DNA from: JAIBJN01 sp963748205
GTDB taxonomy: Bacteria; Actinomycetota; Thermoleophilia; Gaiellales; Gaiellaceae
Assembly: GCA_963748205.1 (NCBI GenBank)
Contig: CAVVIB010000011.1
Location: 124,001 to 188,000, forward strand
Reading direction: 5' to 3'
DNA: 64,000 bases
This document shows positions 35,436 to 45,825 of the stretch, in pieces. Under the pieces are notes generated by a model that was given only the letters and a program-made list of their open reading frames with translations, was not told the origin of the DNA and searched no databases. Numbering within the stretch: the stretch's first letter is position 1; every line of letters begins with the position of its first letter. Made by a program: the position numbers and the translations under genes.

Positions 35436-36271
35436 TTCCGAAGACCGCGGAGGTACTCCTCGGTGGTCATGCGGCGTCCGCCCTCCCGCTGCACCTCGAG
35501 CGGCTCGATGCCCCCGGCCACGAGCGCCGCCTCCGGGCGGGCGGGACGCGCCTTCCAGACGATCAGGCGGCGGCCCTCGACCAGCCCGCGCGCCCCGATG
35601 TGCGGCGCGAGGGCGCGGATCTTGTTCAGGTTCTCCTCGGGCGGGAGCGACCAGTCGAGCTCGCGGTCGGCGGCCGTGATCTTGTCCGCGTACGTCGTCC
35701 CGACCTCGGGCTGCGGGACGAAGGTCGGCTCGGCGAAGACCTCGTCGAGGAGCTCGAGCGCCACGCGCGTCGCACGCTCGAACACGACCGCCGCGTCGTC
35801 GTCGGGCCCGATCGGGAAGCGCCGCTGCGCAGCGATCGGCCCGGCGTCGAGGTCGGCGGTCGTGCGGTGGATCGAGACGCCCGTCTCGCGGTCGCCGGCC
35901 ATGATCGCGCGCTCGACCGGCGCGGCCCCGCGCCAGCGCGGCAGGAGCGACGGGTGGACGTTCAGCCACAGGCGGTCGGCCAGGAGCTTCTCGGGGATCA
36001 ACACGCCGTAGTCGGCGACGATCACCACGCGCGCGTCGCCCGGGAACTCCGTCAGGCGCTCCGGCTGCTCCACGTTCAGCTTGTGGCGGAGCGCCACCTC
36101 CTTCGCGGGCGGTGCGAGCTTCTTCCTGCCGCGGCCCTGCGGCTTGTCCGGCCGGGTGACGAGAAGCTCGATCTCCCGGCGCGCGGCCAGCCCGTCGAGG
36201 ATCGCCGCGCCGAACTCCCCGGTCGCAGCGACGGCGATCGTCAAGCCGAGAGCAGGGTCGCGGTCATGCAA
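35432..36271 (-). CDS. fmt: Methionyl-tRNA formyltransferase
   Basis: 279 aa, somewhat shorter than the E. coli enzyme (315). Formylates initiator Met-tRNA. Seen are VTRPDKPQGRG near residue 40, VADYGVLIPEKLL, and the formyl-transfer motif NVHPSLLPRWRGAAPVERAI, with DAGPIAAQ further on; the C-terminal tRNA-binding domain is present but trimmed. The start could also be the codon for L10. It overlaps def by 8 nt; def and fmt act in sequence on the N-terminal formyl-Met. Confidence 0.94.
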   Translation of the reverse strand: MHDRDPALGLTIAVAATGEFGAAILDGLAARREIELLVTRPDKPQGRGRKKLAPPAKEVALRHKLNVEQPERLTEFPGDARVVIVADYGVLIPEKLLADRLWLNVHPSLLPRWRGAAPVERAIMAGDRETGVSIHRTTADLDAGPIAAQRRFPIGPDDDAAVVFERATRVALELLDEVFAEPTFVPQPEVGTTYADKITAADRELDWSLPPEENLNKIRALAPHIGARGLVEGRRLIVWKARPARPEAALVAGGIEPLEVQREGGRRMTTEEYLRGLRK

Positions 36272-36845
36272 GCGGCCCCAGGATCGGCTGCGGGCGCAGC
36301 TGAGCCAGCGCCTCCCGCCGGTCTTCCGGGGCGGTTCGGTCGACGATCAGGACGCCGTCGAGATGGTCCAGCTCGTGCTGGATCACGCGCGCCTCGAGCC
36401 CCTCGGCCTCGACGGTCAGCGGCTCGCCCGCCGGGTTCGTCCCCTCGACCGTCAGCGACATCGGGCGCTCGACGGGGACGACGACCGTCGCCGCGCCGAG
36501 CGAGAGGCAGCCTTCCTCGGCCGCCTCGCGCTCCTCGGAGGTCGAGACGACCTTGGGGTTGACGAGCGCCACGACGGGATCCTCGTCCGAGGTCTGGTAC
36601 ACGAGGACGCGGCGGAGGACGCCGACCTGCGGCGCGGCGAGCCCGACCCCGCGCGCCTCCTGCATCAGCGCCGTCATCCGCTCCACGAGCGACGCGACCG
36701 AGTCGTCGAAGTCCTCTACCTCGTTCGCCTGCATCCGCAGCACCGGGTCCGGGTACTGGCGAATCTGCGCAAGCGCCGCCCGCCGCCGGGCTTCACGCTC
36801 GGCGTCGAGTTGCTCGGTTCTGACCTGGCCCTCGACCTCGCCCAC
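36264..36845 (-). CDS. def: Peptide deformylase
   Basis: 193 aa. Removes the formyl group from nascent chains. The three active-site motifs are present: GVGLAAPQVG, EEGCLSL (metal Cys) and QHELDHLDG (metal His residues and Glu). A 25-residue charged N-terminal extension precedes the fold. GTG start. The upstream gap is AT-rich for this genome and carries TATACACT, a likely promoter for def-fmt-rsmB. Confidence 0.94.
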   Translation of the reverse strand: MGEVEGQVRTEQLDAEREARRRAALAQIRQYPDPVLRMQANEVEDFDDSVASLVERMTALMQEARGVGLAAPQVGVLRRVLVYQTSDEDPVVALVNPKVVSTSEEREAAEEGCLSLGAATVVVPVERPMSLTVEGTNPAGEPLTVEAEGLEARVIQHELDHLDGVLIVDRTAPEDRREALAQLRPQPILGPLA

Positions 36846-36882
36846 GAGGAGAAAAGTGTATAGACATATCCAGTTCTTAACG

Positions 36883-36913
36883 CCGCGATCCCGCTCCAGA
36901 AGCGGGATCGCGG
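36883..36913. terminator. Perfect 13-bp stem-loop between glsB and def
   Basis: CCGCGATCCCGCT pairs exactly with AGCGGGATCGCGG around a 5-nt loop. It lies 20 nt past the glsB stop on the minus strand and upstream of the def promoter, so it probably ends glsB transcription. On that strand no T-run follows; on the plus strand GTTTTG follows after a few bases. Confidence 0.5.
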
Positions 36914-36932
36914 GACTTGCGCACCGTTTTGC

Positions 36933-37211
36933 CTAGACGGTTCTGGTCGTCCTCCGGCCACCAAAGATGGCGCGGTAGATGAGGAGGAGCACGATCGAGC
37001 CGATGATCGCGCCGAGCCACGTGCTGAAGTCGAAGAACTCGTCGATCGGGTCGCCGAACCCCAGCGCCTGCGTGATGAAGCCGCCGATCAGGGCGCCGGC
37101 GATGCCGAGCAGCGTCGTGATGATGATCCCGCCGGGGTCTTCCCCGGGCAGGATGGCCTTTGCGATCAGCCCGGCGAGCAGGCCGAGGATGATCCAGCCG
37201 ATGATTCCCAT
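36933..37211 (-). CDS. GlsB/YeaQ/YmgE family stress-response membrane protein
   Basis: 92 aa, three predicted membrane helices (IIGWIILGLLAGLIAKAIL, IIITTLLGIAGALIGGFI, LGAIIGSIVLLLIYR) with the family motif PGEDPGGI after the first. These small Gly-rich proteins are induced in stress in several bacteria; their mechanism is unknown. ATG start with a good GGAGG site. Isolated between priA and def, closed by the stem-loop at 36883-36913. Confidence 0.9.
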   Translation of the reverse strand: MGIIGWIILGLLAGLIAKAILPGEDPGGIIITTLLGIAGALIGGFITQALGFGDPIDEFFDFSTWLGAIIGSIVLLLIYRAIFGGRRTTRTV

Positions 37212-37262
37212 GCAACCTCCGTTGTTTCGCCGGATTCTTTCCGGCCGCAGGGCAGGAGAAAC

Positions 37263-39205
37263 CTAGGCGAAGCCCTGCGGGTCGACGTCGACCGAGGCCG
37301 TGAGCCCGTCACGGCGCATGGCGGGAGCCGCCGCGGCGAGCAGCCGCGCGGCGTGCGAGGCGACGGCGCGCGGGGCGTCCGTCTTCGCCAGGAGCTGGGC
37401 GCGATGGCGGCCGCGGAGGCGTAGGAGCGGCGCCGGCCCGAGCAAGTCGGCCTCGGCGCCGGTACGTGCAAGCTCGGCGCGGAGCTCCTCGAGCACGCGC
37501 GCCGGCGCGGCGGCGCCCGGTCCGGCCACGGCGACGCGCACGAGGTGGCGGAAGGGCGGGTAGCCGAGCTCCTCCCGCCGCTCGAGCTCGCCGGCGAGGA
37601 ACTCCTCGACGTCGTGGCGCGCGGCCAGGGCGATCGGGCGTGCGTCGGGCTGGTACGTCTGCACGAGGACACGGCCCGGTGCCTCGCGCCCGCTCCTTCC
37701 CGCCAGCTGCGTGACGAGCTGGAAGGTGCGTTCCTCCGCACGGAAGTCCGGCAGGCCCATCGCGGTGTCCGCGTCGACGACCGCCGCGAGCGCCACGCCC
37801 TCGAAGTGGTGCCCCTTGGCGACCATCTGCGTCCCGAGCAGCACCGAGCGGTCGCTTGCGCCGAAGCGGTTGAGGACCTCCGCCAGCTTCCCGGGATGCG
37901 AGACCGTGTCGGCGTCGAGCCGGAAGCGCTCGAGCTCCGGCAGCTGCTCGGCCAGGGCCTCCTCCAGGCGCTCGGTGCCCGCGCCCAGGCGCGCGACCTC
38001 GGCCGCGCCGCAGGACGGGCAGAGCTCGGGCGCGTGCTCCTGGCGCCCGCAGTGGTGGCAGTGGAGGCGCCCGTCTCCGTGAAGGGTCAGCGAGACGTCG
38101 CAGTCCTGGCAGCGCAGCGTCAGCCCGCACGCCCGGCAGTGCAGCGCCGGGGCGAGGCCGCGCCGGTTGAGGAGGAGGATCGCCTTGCCGCCGCGGTCCG
38201 CGACCTGCGCCGAGCTCCGCAAGCAGGGGCGCGGAGAGCGGATAGCCGGCCTCGCGGCGCAGGTCGACGATCTTCACCGGCGGAAGCGGCCCGCTCAGGC
38301 GGCCGCCGAGCTCCAGGCGCTCGAGCCGCGCCCAGCTCTCCGGCCTCGGCGTCGCGCTCCCGTACACGGCGACCGCGCCCTCGAGCACGGCCCGCTTCGC
38401 GGCCACGGTACGCGCGTCGTAGCGCGGGTCGGACTCCTGCTTGTAGGAGGCGTCGTGCTCCTCGTCGACGCAGACCAGCCCCAGCCGCGGGACGGGCGCG
38501 AAGACCGCCGAGCGCGCCCCGACGACGATCGGGGCCTCGCCGGAGGCGATCCGCTCGCGCTCGTCGCGCCGCTCCGCCTCGGTGAGCGCCGAGTGGAGCA
38601 CCGCGACCCGGTCGCCGAAGCGGGCGCGGAAGCGCCCGAGGGCCTGCGGCGTGAGGGCGATCTCGGGCACGAGCACGATCGCTCCGCGGCCGCGCTGGAG
38701 CGCCTCCTCGCAGGCACGGAGGTAGACCTCCGTCTTGCCGCTCCCCGTGGCGCCGTAGAGGAGGAACGTCTCCCTCTCCGGCCTCCATCGCGGCCGCGAT
38801 CCGCTCGACCGCGCCCGCCTGTGTTTCGCTGAGAGCGGCCGGCGCCTTCTCCGCCGGGATCTCGTCCACGACCTGGCGGCGCTTGGCTCCGGCACGGCGT
38901 GCCGGGGAGGTTCGGAGCCACCAGGGCGAGCGCCCGGGCCGGGGTCGAGCCGTAGTAGTCGGCGACCCAGAGCCCAAGGTCGACGAGAGGCACCGGGACC
39001 GCCCCGAGGACGTTTTCGACGGCGACCGGCTCCACGTTGGGCGGCGCCTCGTCCTCCAGCCCGACGACCACGCCGCGCCGCCGTGCACGGCCGAAGCGCA
39101 CGGAGACGACCGCACCCTTCTCCAGGCCGTCGGCCAGGTACGTGTACGGCGCCCCCGACAGCCGCGCGCGGAGACAAGTGGGACGACCGACGCGAACCTG
39201 GGCAT
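37263..39205 (-). CDS. priA: Primosomal protein N' (PriA helicase), about four frameshifts
   Basis: Restarts stalled replication forks. Pieces in order: MPRFASVVPLVSAR, then SGAPYTYLADGLEKGAVVSV (3'BD domain), then AEKAPAALSETQAGAVERI, then the helicase core LLYGATGSGKTEVYL, CVDEEHDASYKQ and SATPRPESWARLE, then LLNRRGLAPALHCRACG with the zinc cysteines (CQDCDVSL, CHHCG, CPSCGAAE), GTQMVAKGHHFEGV and QLAGRSGREAPG. Frame changes fall near 39170, 38905, 38775 and 38215. Total near 647 aa. All motifs survive, so errors in the sequence are the simplest cause. The helicase DEAD-box-type motif reads DEEH. Confidence 0.88.
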
Positions 39206-39208
39206 GGA

Positions 39209-39214
39209 TAGAAT
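39209..39214 (+). promoter_or_regulatory. -10 element of the DtxR/MntR-type regulator
   Basis: TAGAAT, 10 nt before ATG 39225, with no ribosome site between: a leaderless layout. It overlaps the first codons of the longer alternative reading (ATG 39204) and abuts the priA start. Confidence 0.45.
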
Positions 39215-39224
39215 CATCACGAAG

Positions 39225-39911
39225 ATGGCGGCTGGGCACACTGTCGACGACTATCTCGAGACGATCTATTTCCTGGCGTTCCCGATCGGGGAGTACAAGC
39301 CGGACACGAAGGGATCGCCCACGCTCGCCGTGCGCGTCGCCGACATGCTCGGCGTCTCGCGGGCCTCAGCAGGCGAGATGCTGAAGCGGCTCGAAGGCGA
39401 CGGCCTGGTCGAGCGCGGCGAGCACAAGGAGGCCATCCTGACGGCGAAGGGCCGTGAGGTCGCCGAGCGCGTCGTCCGCAAGCACCGCATCATCGAGCGG
39501 CTCCTCACCGACTTCATGGGCTACACGGCGGCCGAGGCCCACGTGCAGGCCGACCTGCTCGGGAACACGTTCACAGAAGACATGGTCGAGCGGATCGAGA
39601 AGCAGCTCGGCAACCCCGACCGCTGCCCGCACGGCTGGCCCGTCGACGTCAACTTCGAGCAGGCCGAAAACCGCGAGCTGAAGCCGCTGAACGACCTCGA
39701 GGAGGGGCAGAGCGCCGAGATCGTGCGCCTCGCCGAGCACGACGGCGAGCTCCTCCACTGGTACTACGACGAAGGGCTCGTTCCCGGGACGAACGTGGAG
39801 CTCCGCCGCGCCGAGCCTGCGGCGGGGCAGTTCGCCCTCACCGTCGACGGGGACGAGCGCGCCATCGGCGAGAAGGCCGCAGCCGGCCTCTTCGTGCGGC
39901 CCGCCGCCTAG
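39225..39911 (+). CDS. DtxR/MntR family metal-dependent transcriptional regulator
   Basis: 228 aa. An N-terminal winged helix (VDDYLETIYFLA, LAVRVADMLGVSRASAGEMLKRLEGDGLVERG) is followed by a metal-binding dimerisation domain (HRIIERLLTDFMG, EAHVQADLLG, CPHGWPVD) and a C-terminal FeoA-like SH3 domain (LNDLEEGQSAEIVRLAEHD, GLVPGTNVELRR). It should repress metal uptake genes with Mn or Fe bound; no transporter is in the window. ATG 39225 is chosen because of the -10 box 10 nt upstream; ATG 39204 is in frame and shares the CATG with the divergent priA start. The target site is not evident. Confidence 0.88.
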   Translation: MAAGHTVDDYLETIYFLAFPIGEYKPDTKGSPTLAVRVADMLGVSRASAGEMLKRLEGDGLVERGEHKEAILTAKGREVAERVVRKHRIIERLLTDFMGYTAAEAHVQADLLGNTFTEDMVERIEKQLGNPDRCPHGWPVDVNFEQAENRELKPLNDLEEGQSAEIVRLAEHDGELLHWYYDEGLVPGTNVELRRAEPAAGQFALTVDGDERAIGEKAAAGLFVRPAA

Positions 39912-39917
39912 CGCGTT

Positions 39918-41163
<1,246 letters not shown>

Positions 41164-41173
41164 TCGGCCCGAA

Positions 41174-41179
41174 AGGCTA
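41174..41179 (-). promoter_or_regulatory. Possible -10 element upstream of metK
   Basis: TAGCCT, 10 nt before the metK ATG, with no clear ribosome-binding site. No SAM riboswitch is possible in the 26-nt gap. Confidence 0.3.
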
Positions 41180-41189
41180 GCTGGAGCCG

Positions 41190-42704
41190 CTACTCGACGC
41201 CCAGGAAGAGCGTGAAGCTCGCGGTGTCGTCGTCCTGGTCGCCGTAGAAGACGAGGCTTTCGAGCGGGTCGAAGAAGGCCTGCGCCTCCGGCTCGATCTC
41301 CTCCACGGCCACGCCCTGGAAGGCCAGGACGAGCGGGACGATGCTCTCGAGGTCCAGGTATCCGAAGCCCGTCGTCTCGTCGGGGACGCCCGCCTCGTCG
41401 AGCGCGTCGTCGAAGGCCTCGCTGTCGGACAGCCGATCGCTGTCCTGGCGCAGCGCGACGATGCCCTCCTGCGAGGTCGTGACGACCAGCAGCCCGTCGA
41501 AGGCCGCGTAGTAGAGCGACACGGGCGGATCGAGGGGGATCTCGCGCGCCTCGACGCCGTCGATCTCGACGGTGCCCGGGCTCCGGAACCGCGGCTCGAA
41601 GCCGCCGGCGAACTCGACGATCTTGTCGAGCGTCTCGAGCGCCTTCTCCTCGTCCTCGACCTCGGTGACGAGCGTGACCTCGGGAATGGGTGCGCCGGCT
41701 CGGAGGTAGAGCGCGCCTTCGCCCGAGAGCAGCGGCAGCACGTCCTCCTCGAGCGAGACGCCGAGCAGCCCTTCGGCCATGCCGAGCTGCTGCTCGGCCT
41801 CCGGATTCGTCTCGGCTGCGACGTCGCGGAACCTCGAGAACGCGGTCTCCAGGTCGTTGAACGAGAAGTAGGCGAGCACGTCGCCCGGGACGCGCTCGGG
41901 AAGCTCGGCGCCGTACGACTCCGTCGCGAACGGGTTCTCGCCCTCGAAGACCGCCCGGCCGTCGATGCGGGCCGAGTCGGCCTCCACGTCGAACGCCATG
42001 CCGAACGAGGGCAGCTCGCCGCCGGGGAGGAACGCTTCGACCGGCGGCGCCCCGGGATCGCCCTCGAGCGTCCCGGCGAGCTTGGCGCCGTTCACGAACA
42101 CGTGGGCGAGCGCGCCGCTCTCGAGGCCCTCCATCGCGCGCTCGAAATCTTCGGAGCTGTCGAGCCGCTGCCCGTCGAGGCGCTGCGCGGAAGGCGTCCA
42201 GGGACTCCTGCGTCTCCGCGACCACCGTCCAGCCGTCGACCTCGTCGGTCACGGGAGGCTCGTCGGATTTCTCGAGGAGGCGCTGGAACGCGGCCTCGTC
42301 TTCGGGCTGAAGCAGGATGACGACCTGTTCCTCGTCCGAGTAGAACTCGGCGCCAGGAGGGGCTGCCTCGAGATCGGGGACCGCGGGCGCGTCGAGGACG
42401 ACGAGTGCGACCTCGTCGCCGAGCGCCGGCTTCACGTCCGCCTCGAAGTCGATGCCCTCCTTCGCTCGAGCTGACGTCGTCGGCGAGCGACTGCATCAGG
42501 TTCTCGCCCCCGGGGAAGCGCGCGGCGAACTCCTCGAGCGCGGCCCAGCTCTCGCCGTCGAAGTCCGTGTCGAACGAGGCGTAGACGAAGACGTCCGCCG
42601 GCACGGCATCCGCCGCAGCGCCGACGTCGCTTCCGCTCGCCGCAGCCGGCGAGCACCGGCAGGAGCGCGGCCACGAGCAGGGCGGGTATCAGGCGCACCG
42701 TCAT
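41190..42704 (-). CDS. DUF3352 family lipoprotein, about three frameshifts
   Basis: Exported lipoprotein of unknown function. A signal peptide (LIPALLVAALLPVLAGCG) ends in the lipobox LAGC. The mature part has DVFVYASFDTDFDGESW, then DVKPALGDEVALVV and DGWTVVAETQESLDAF, then MEGLESGALAHVFVNG to the end (FTLFLGVE), with the repeated hydrophobic strands typical of DUF3352. Frame changes lie near 42640, 42470 and 42190. The start is the ATG at 42704, 5 nt after the gpsA stop; ATG 42716 is in frame. About 500 aa, anchored outside the membrane by the lgt product (54959-55870). Confidence 0.78.
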
Positions 42705-42708
42705 CACT

Positions 42709-43674
42709 CTACTCATCTGTCGGCGTCCGGCTCATCAACCCTGAGACCAGGTCGAGGGCGCTCGTCCCGCCGAGCACCTCGCAGATCGCGTCCGTGATGG
42801 GCAGCTCGACGCCGACCCTGTGCGACAGCTCCCGCAGGACGGGGGCCGTCGTGAGGCCCTCGACGACCATCCCGATCTCCGCCTGGGCCTCTTCGGGCGA
42901 CCGGCCCTGGGCGATCAGCTCCCCGGCCCGGCGGTTGCGGCTGTAACGGCTGAAGCACGTCACGATCAGGTCGCCCATCCCCGCGAGGCCCGAGAAGGTC
43001 TCGCCCCGCGCGCCGCACGCGACCCCGAGCCGCGCCATCTCCGAGAGGCCGCGCGTGATCAGCGCCGACTTCGCGTTGTCGCCGAACCCGAAGCCGTCCA
43101 CGCCCCCGGCTGCGAGCGCCATGACGTTCTTGGCCGCCGCGGCCAACTCGATCCCGACGAGGTCGCTGTTCACGTACACGCGGAAGCGGCTCGAGATGAT
43201 CGCGTGCTGGAGCCGGACGGCGAGCTCCTGGTCGGCGCTCGAGATCACGGCCGCCGCCGGCAGCCCCTGGGCGATCTCCTCCGCATGGTTCGGCCCGGAG
43301 AGCACCGCCACCGGCCTGCCCTGCACGACGTCGGAGAGCCGCGAGCCGGTCTCCGGGTCGAGGCCCTTCGTGAGGCTGAGGACGGGCGCGTCGCCGGCGA
43401 GCGACTCCGCGGTCGCTCGAAAGGAGCGGCTCGGGACGGCGAGCACGACGAGCTCGGCATCGGCGACGGGCGCCTCCTCGAGCGGGGTCGCGGCGACGGC
43501 GGAGAGGTCCGCGTCCGGGATGTAGCGCGGGTTCCGGCCGGTCTCGGCGATCGCACGGGCCTGCTCGGCGTCGCGGCAGGCGAGCGTGACTTCGTGGCCG
43601 CGCTCGGCGAGCAGCGCCGCGAAGACCGATCCCCACGAGCCGCCACCGACCACGACGACCCGCAGCGACGTCAC
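42709..43674 (-). CDS. gpsA: Glycerol-3-phosphate dehydrogenase [NAD(P)+]
   Basis: 321 aa. Makes sn-glycerol 3-phosphate for phospholipids. GGGSWGSVFAALLAERGH is the nucleotide fold; SGPNHAEEIAQGLPAA, ELAAAAKNVMALAAGGVDG (catalytic Lys) and GLAGMGDLIVTCFSRYSRNR are family motifs. The GTG start overlaps the der stop (GTGA). der-gpsA adjacency is conserved in Gram-positive bacteria. Confidence 0.95.
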   Translation of the reverse strand: MTSLRVVVVGGGSWGSVFAALLAERGHEVTLACRDAEQARAIAETGRNPRYIPDADLSAVAATPLEEAPVADAELVVLAVPSRSFRATAESLAGDAPVLSLTKGLDPETGSRLSDVVQGRPVAVLSGPNHAEEIAQGLPAAAVISSADQELAVRLQHAIISSRFRVYVNSDLVGIELAAAAKNVMALAAGGVDGFGFGDNAKSALITRGLSEMARLGVACGARGETFSGLAGMGDLIVTCFSRYSRNRRAGELIAQGRSPEEAQAEIGMVVEGLTTAPVLRELSHRVGVELPITDAICEVLGGTSALDLVSGLMSRTPTDE

Positions 43675-44982
43675 GAGCGGCGCACGAAGTCGATGATCAC
43701 CGGCACGCCCTGGAGCGCGAGACGGTCGCGCAGCTGGTTCTCGACCCAGTAGCCGTAGTCGCGGGTGAGCAGGCCTGGGTCGTTGACGAAGATCCGGAAG
43801 CGCGGCGGCCGCGTCGAGACCTGAGTGCCGTAGAGGAGGTTCAGCCGGCGGCCGTTCTTCGCAGGCCCCGGGCGCGTCTCGCGCAGCTCCTGGATGATCC
43901 GGTTCAGCGCGGCCGTCGAGACCCGCGCCGTGTGCTTGGCGTACAGCTCCTCGACGCGGTCGAGGACCTTGCCGACTCCGCGCTTGGTCATCGCCGAGAC
44001 AGCGGCGACGGGCGGCCGCTGCCGCAGGCGCTTCTCGATCCGCGGGCGGACGTCCTCGATCCCCACGACGGCAACATCCCATTTGGAGAGGACGACGAGG
44101 GTCGCGTCGCCTGCCGTCCGCGCGACGTCGGCGACCGCGAGATCCTGGTCGACGAGGCCCTCGCTCGCGTCCACGAGCACGAGTGCCACGTCGGCCCGTT
44201 CCGCCGCCTTGATCGCGCGCAACTCGGAGTAGTACTCGATCCCCTGCCGATGCTTGCGCCTCCGTCGCATGCCTGCCGTGTCCACGAGCACGAAGGTCGT
44301 GTCGCCGCGGCGCAGGATGGTGTCGATCGAGTCGCGCGTCGTCCCCGGCTGGTCGGAGACGATCACGCGCTCTTCGCCGAGGATCGCGTTCACGAGGCTC
44401 GACTTGCCGACGTTCGGGCGGCCCAGCACCGCCACCCGGATCGCGTCCCCGTCGACCTCCGCGGGCCCCTCGCCCGGCAGCCCGGCGACGACGAGATCGA
44501 GCAGGTCGCCCGTCCCGTACCCGTGCAGCGCCGAGATCGGCTGCGGGTCGCCGAGGCCCAGGCGGTGGAACTCGAGCGCCTCGTCGTCGCGGCGCGGGTC
44601 GTCCACCTTGTTGGCGACCACGATGACCGGCTTGCCCGAGCGGCGCAGGATGTCGGCCACCTCCTCGTCGCCCGGCGTGATCGCCGGCCTTGGCGTCGAC
44701 GACAAAGACGACGAGGTCCGCCTCCTCGACTGCGCGGCGCGCCTGCTCGGCGACCTGCTTGGTCAGCGGCGACTCGTCCGCGATGTCGACGCCGCCGGTA
44801 TCCACGAGGACGAAGCGCTTGCCCGCCCACTCGCACACCACGTCCTTGCGGTCGCGCGTCACGCCGGGCGTCTCGAAGACCACCGCCTCCCGCGTCGCGG
44901 TCAGACGGTTGACGAGGGTCGACTTGCCGACGTTGGGAAAGCCGACGACGGCGACGGCCCCCAGGAGCGGCGCGTCGGTCAC
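43671..44982 (-). CDS. der: Ribosome-associated GTPase Der (EngA), one frameshift
   Basis: Two tandem GTPase domains assisting 50S assembly. First: VVGFPNVGKSTLVNRL, ETPGVTRDRK, LVDTGGVD and ANKVDDP. Second: VLGRPNVGKSSLVNAI, SDQPGTTRDSID, LVDTAGMRRRRK and LSKWDVA. A C-terminal KH-like domain ends in VPVIIDFVRRS. The frame breaks near 44685, between VVDAKAG and ITPGDEEVA. About 437 aa, normal. GTG start at 44982, three bases from the palindrome at 44985-45148. Confidence 0.93.
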
Positions 44983-44984
44983 GA

Positions 44985-45148
44985 GTGCTCCTTCGGGCGA
45001 TAGAGCCCCGCTTCTGCGTCGCGAGCACCAAGCCGGAGTGCGCACTCGTCCGCAGCCAAGGCTGAATGAAGCCTTGGTAAGGGCGAGGGCGTGCTCCGGC
45101 GCCGCGTGATCGCGGGGCAGAGCCGGCGTCTATTGCCCGGAGGGGCAC
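44985..45148 (+). ncRNA. 164-nt near-perfect palindrome with GAATGA loop, putative structured RNA or palindromic repeat
   Basis: The whole gap between plsC and der folds on one centre (45066/45067). The outer 20 bp (44985-45004 with 45129-45148) pair completely if G-U pairs are allowed, and all three non-Watson-Crick positions are G-U only when read as plus-strand RNA. A 12-bp and a 17-bp helix with one mismatch each follow, then a perfect 8-bp stem CCAAGGCT/AGCCTTGG around loop GAATGA (45064-45069). A second element of equal size with the same loop lies at 52570-52732. The orientation is antisense to both neighbours. Function unknown; it could also be a palindromic DNA repeat. Confidence 0.6.
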
Positions 45149-45825
45149 TAGATCCGCGACGGGAGCTTCTCGCGCAGGGGCGGCGTGGCGTCGCGGGGCA
45201 GCCCGAGCTCGTGCATCCGCCCGAGCCACTCCCACAGCCGGCGGATCTCGGCCTCGATCTCGCGGGTCGCCGCCTGATAGCCCTTCGAGCCGCGGGGAAG
45301 GTCGGCGAAGCGCATCGGCTCCCCCCAGGCGAGAGACACCGGGCTGCGGCGGCTCGCCTTCCAGGCGGCGGAGCTGTGGATGGCGACCGGCACGACCGGG
45401 ACTCCCTCCTGGATCGCGACCATGGCCGCGCCGGGCTTCGCCTCGCCGGGCTCGCCGGAATGCTGGCGTGTCCCCTCGACGAAGAGCCCGAGAGCGCCGC
45501 CGTCGCGCACGGTCTCACGCATCCGCCGGAGCGCGTCGCGATCGGACTCTCCGCGGCGGACGGCGATCGTGCCGTGGGCGCGAATCAGCTGCGAGAGGCC
45601 CGGGTAATCGAAGAGCTCGGTCTTGGCGACGAACGCGATCCGACGGGGACAGACGGTTCCGAGAATAGGGACGTCGATGAACGCGGCGTGATTGACCGCT
45701 ATGACGCAGCCCCCTTCGCGCGGAAGGCGCTCGGTCCCGTACGACCGGATGCGGACGACCGCGCGCGTCGCCGTGGCGAGAATGCCCTTCCCGACCGTCC
45801 AGTAGACGAGGTCGACGCCGTTCAT
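45148..45825 (-). CDS. plsC: 1-acyl-sn-glycerol-3-phosphate acyltransferase (PlsC-like)
   Basis: 225 aa acyltransferase that probably adds the second acyl chain to lysophosphatidate. The NHxxxxD catalytic motif is NHAAFIDVP; the substrate motif appears as GLFVEGTRQHSG, with Val for the usual Pro. VPVVPVAIH follows. ATG start overlapping the cmk stop (ATGA). The stop codon abuts the palindrome. With plsX, gpsA and fakAB it completes much of phosphatidate synthesis in this window. Confidence 0.9.
   Translation of the reverse strand: MNGVDLVYWTVGKGILATATRAVVRIRSYGTERLPREGGCVIAVNHAAFIDVPILGTVCPRRIAFVAKTELFDYPGLSQLIRAHGTIAVRRGESDRDALRRMRETVRDGGALGLFVEGTRQHSGEPGEAKPGAAMVAIQEGVPVVPVAIHSSAAWKASRRSPVSLAWGEPMRFADLPRGSKGYQAATREIEAEIRRLWEWLGRMHELGLPRDATPPLREKLPSRI

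Noticed and set aside
44985..45148. tRNA, T-box or integron attC site at the palindrome
   Set aside because: No T-arm GTTCGA-type sequence, no T-box TGGNACC bulge, no GTTRRRY core sites, and the element is longer and more symmetrical than these.
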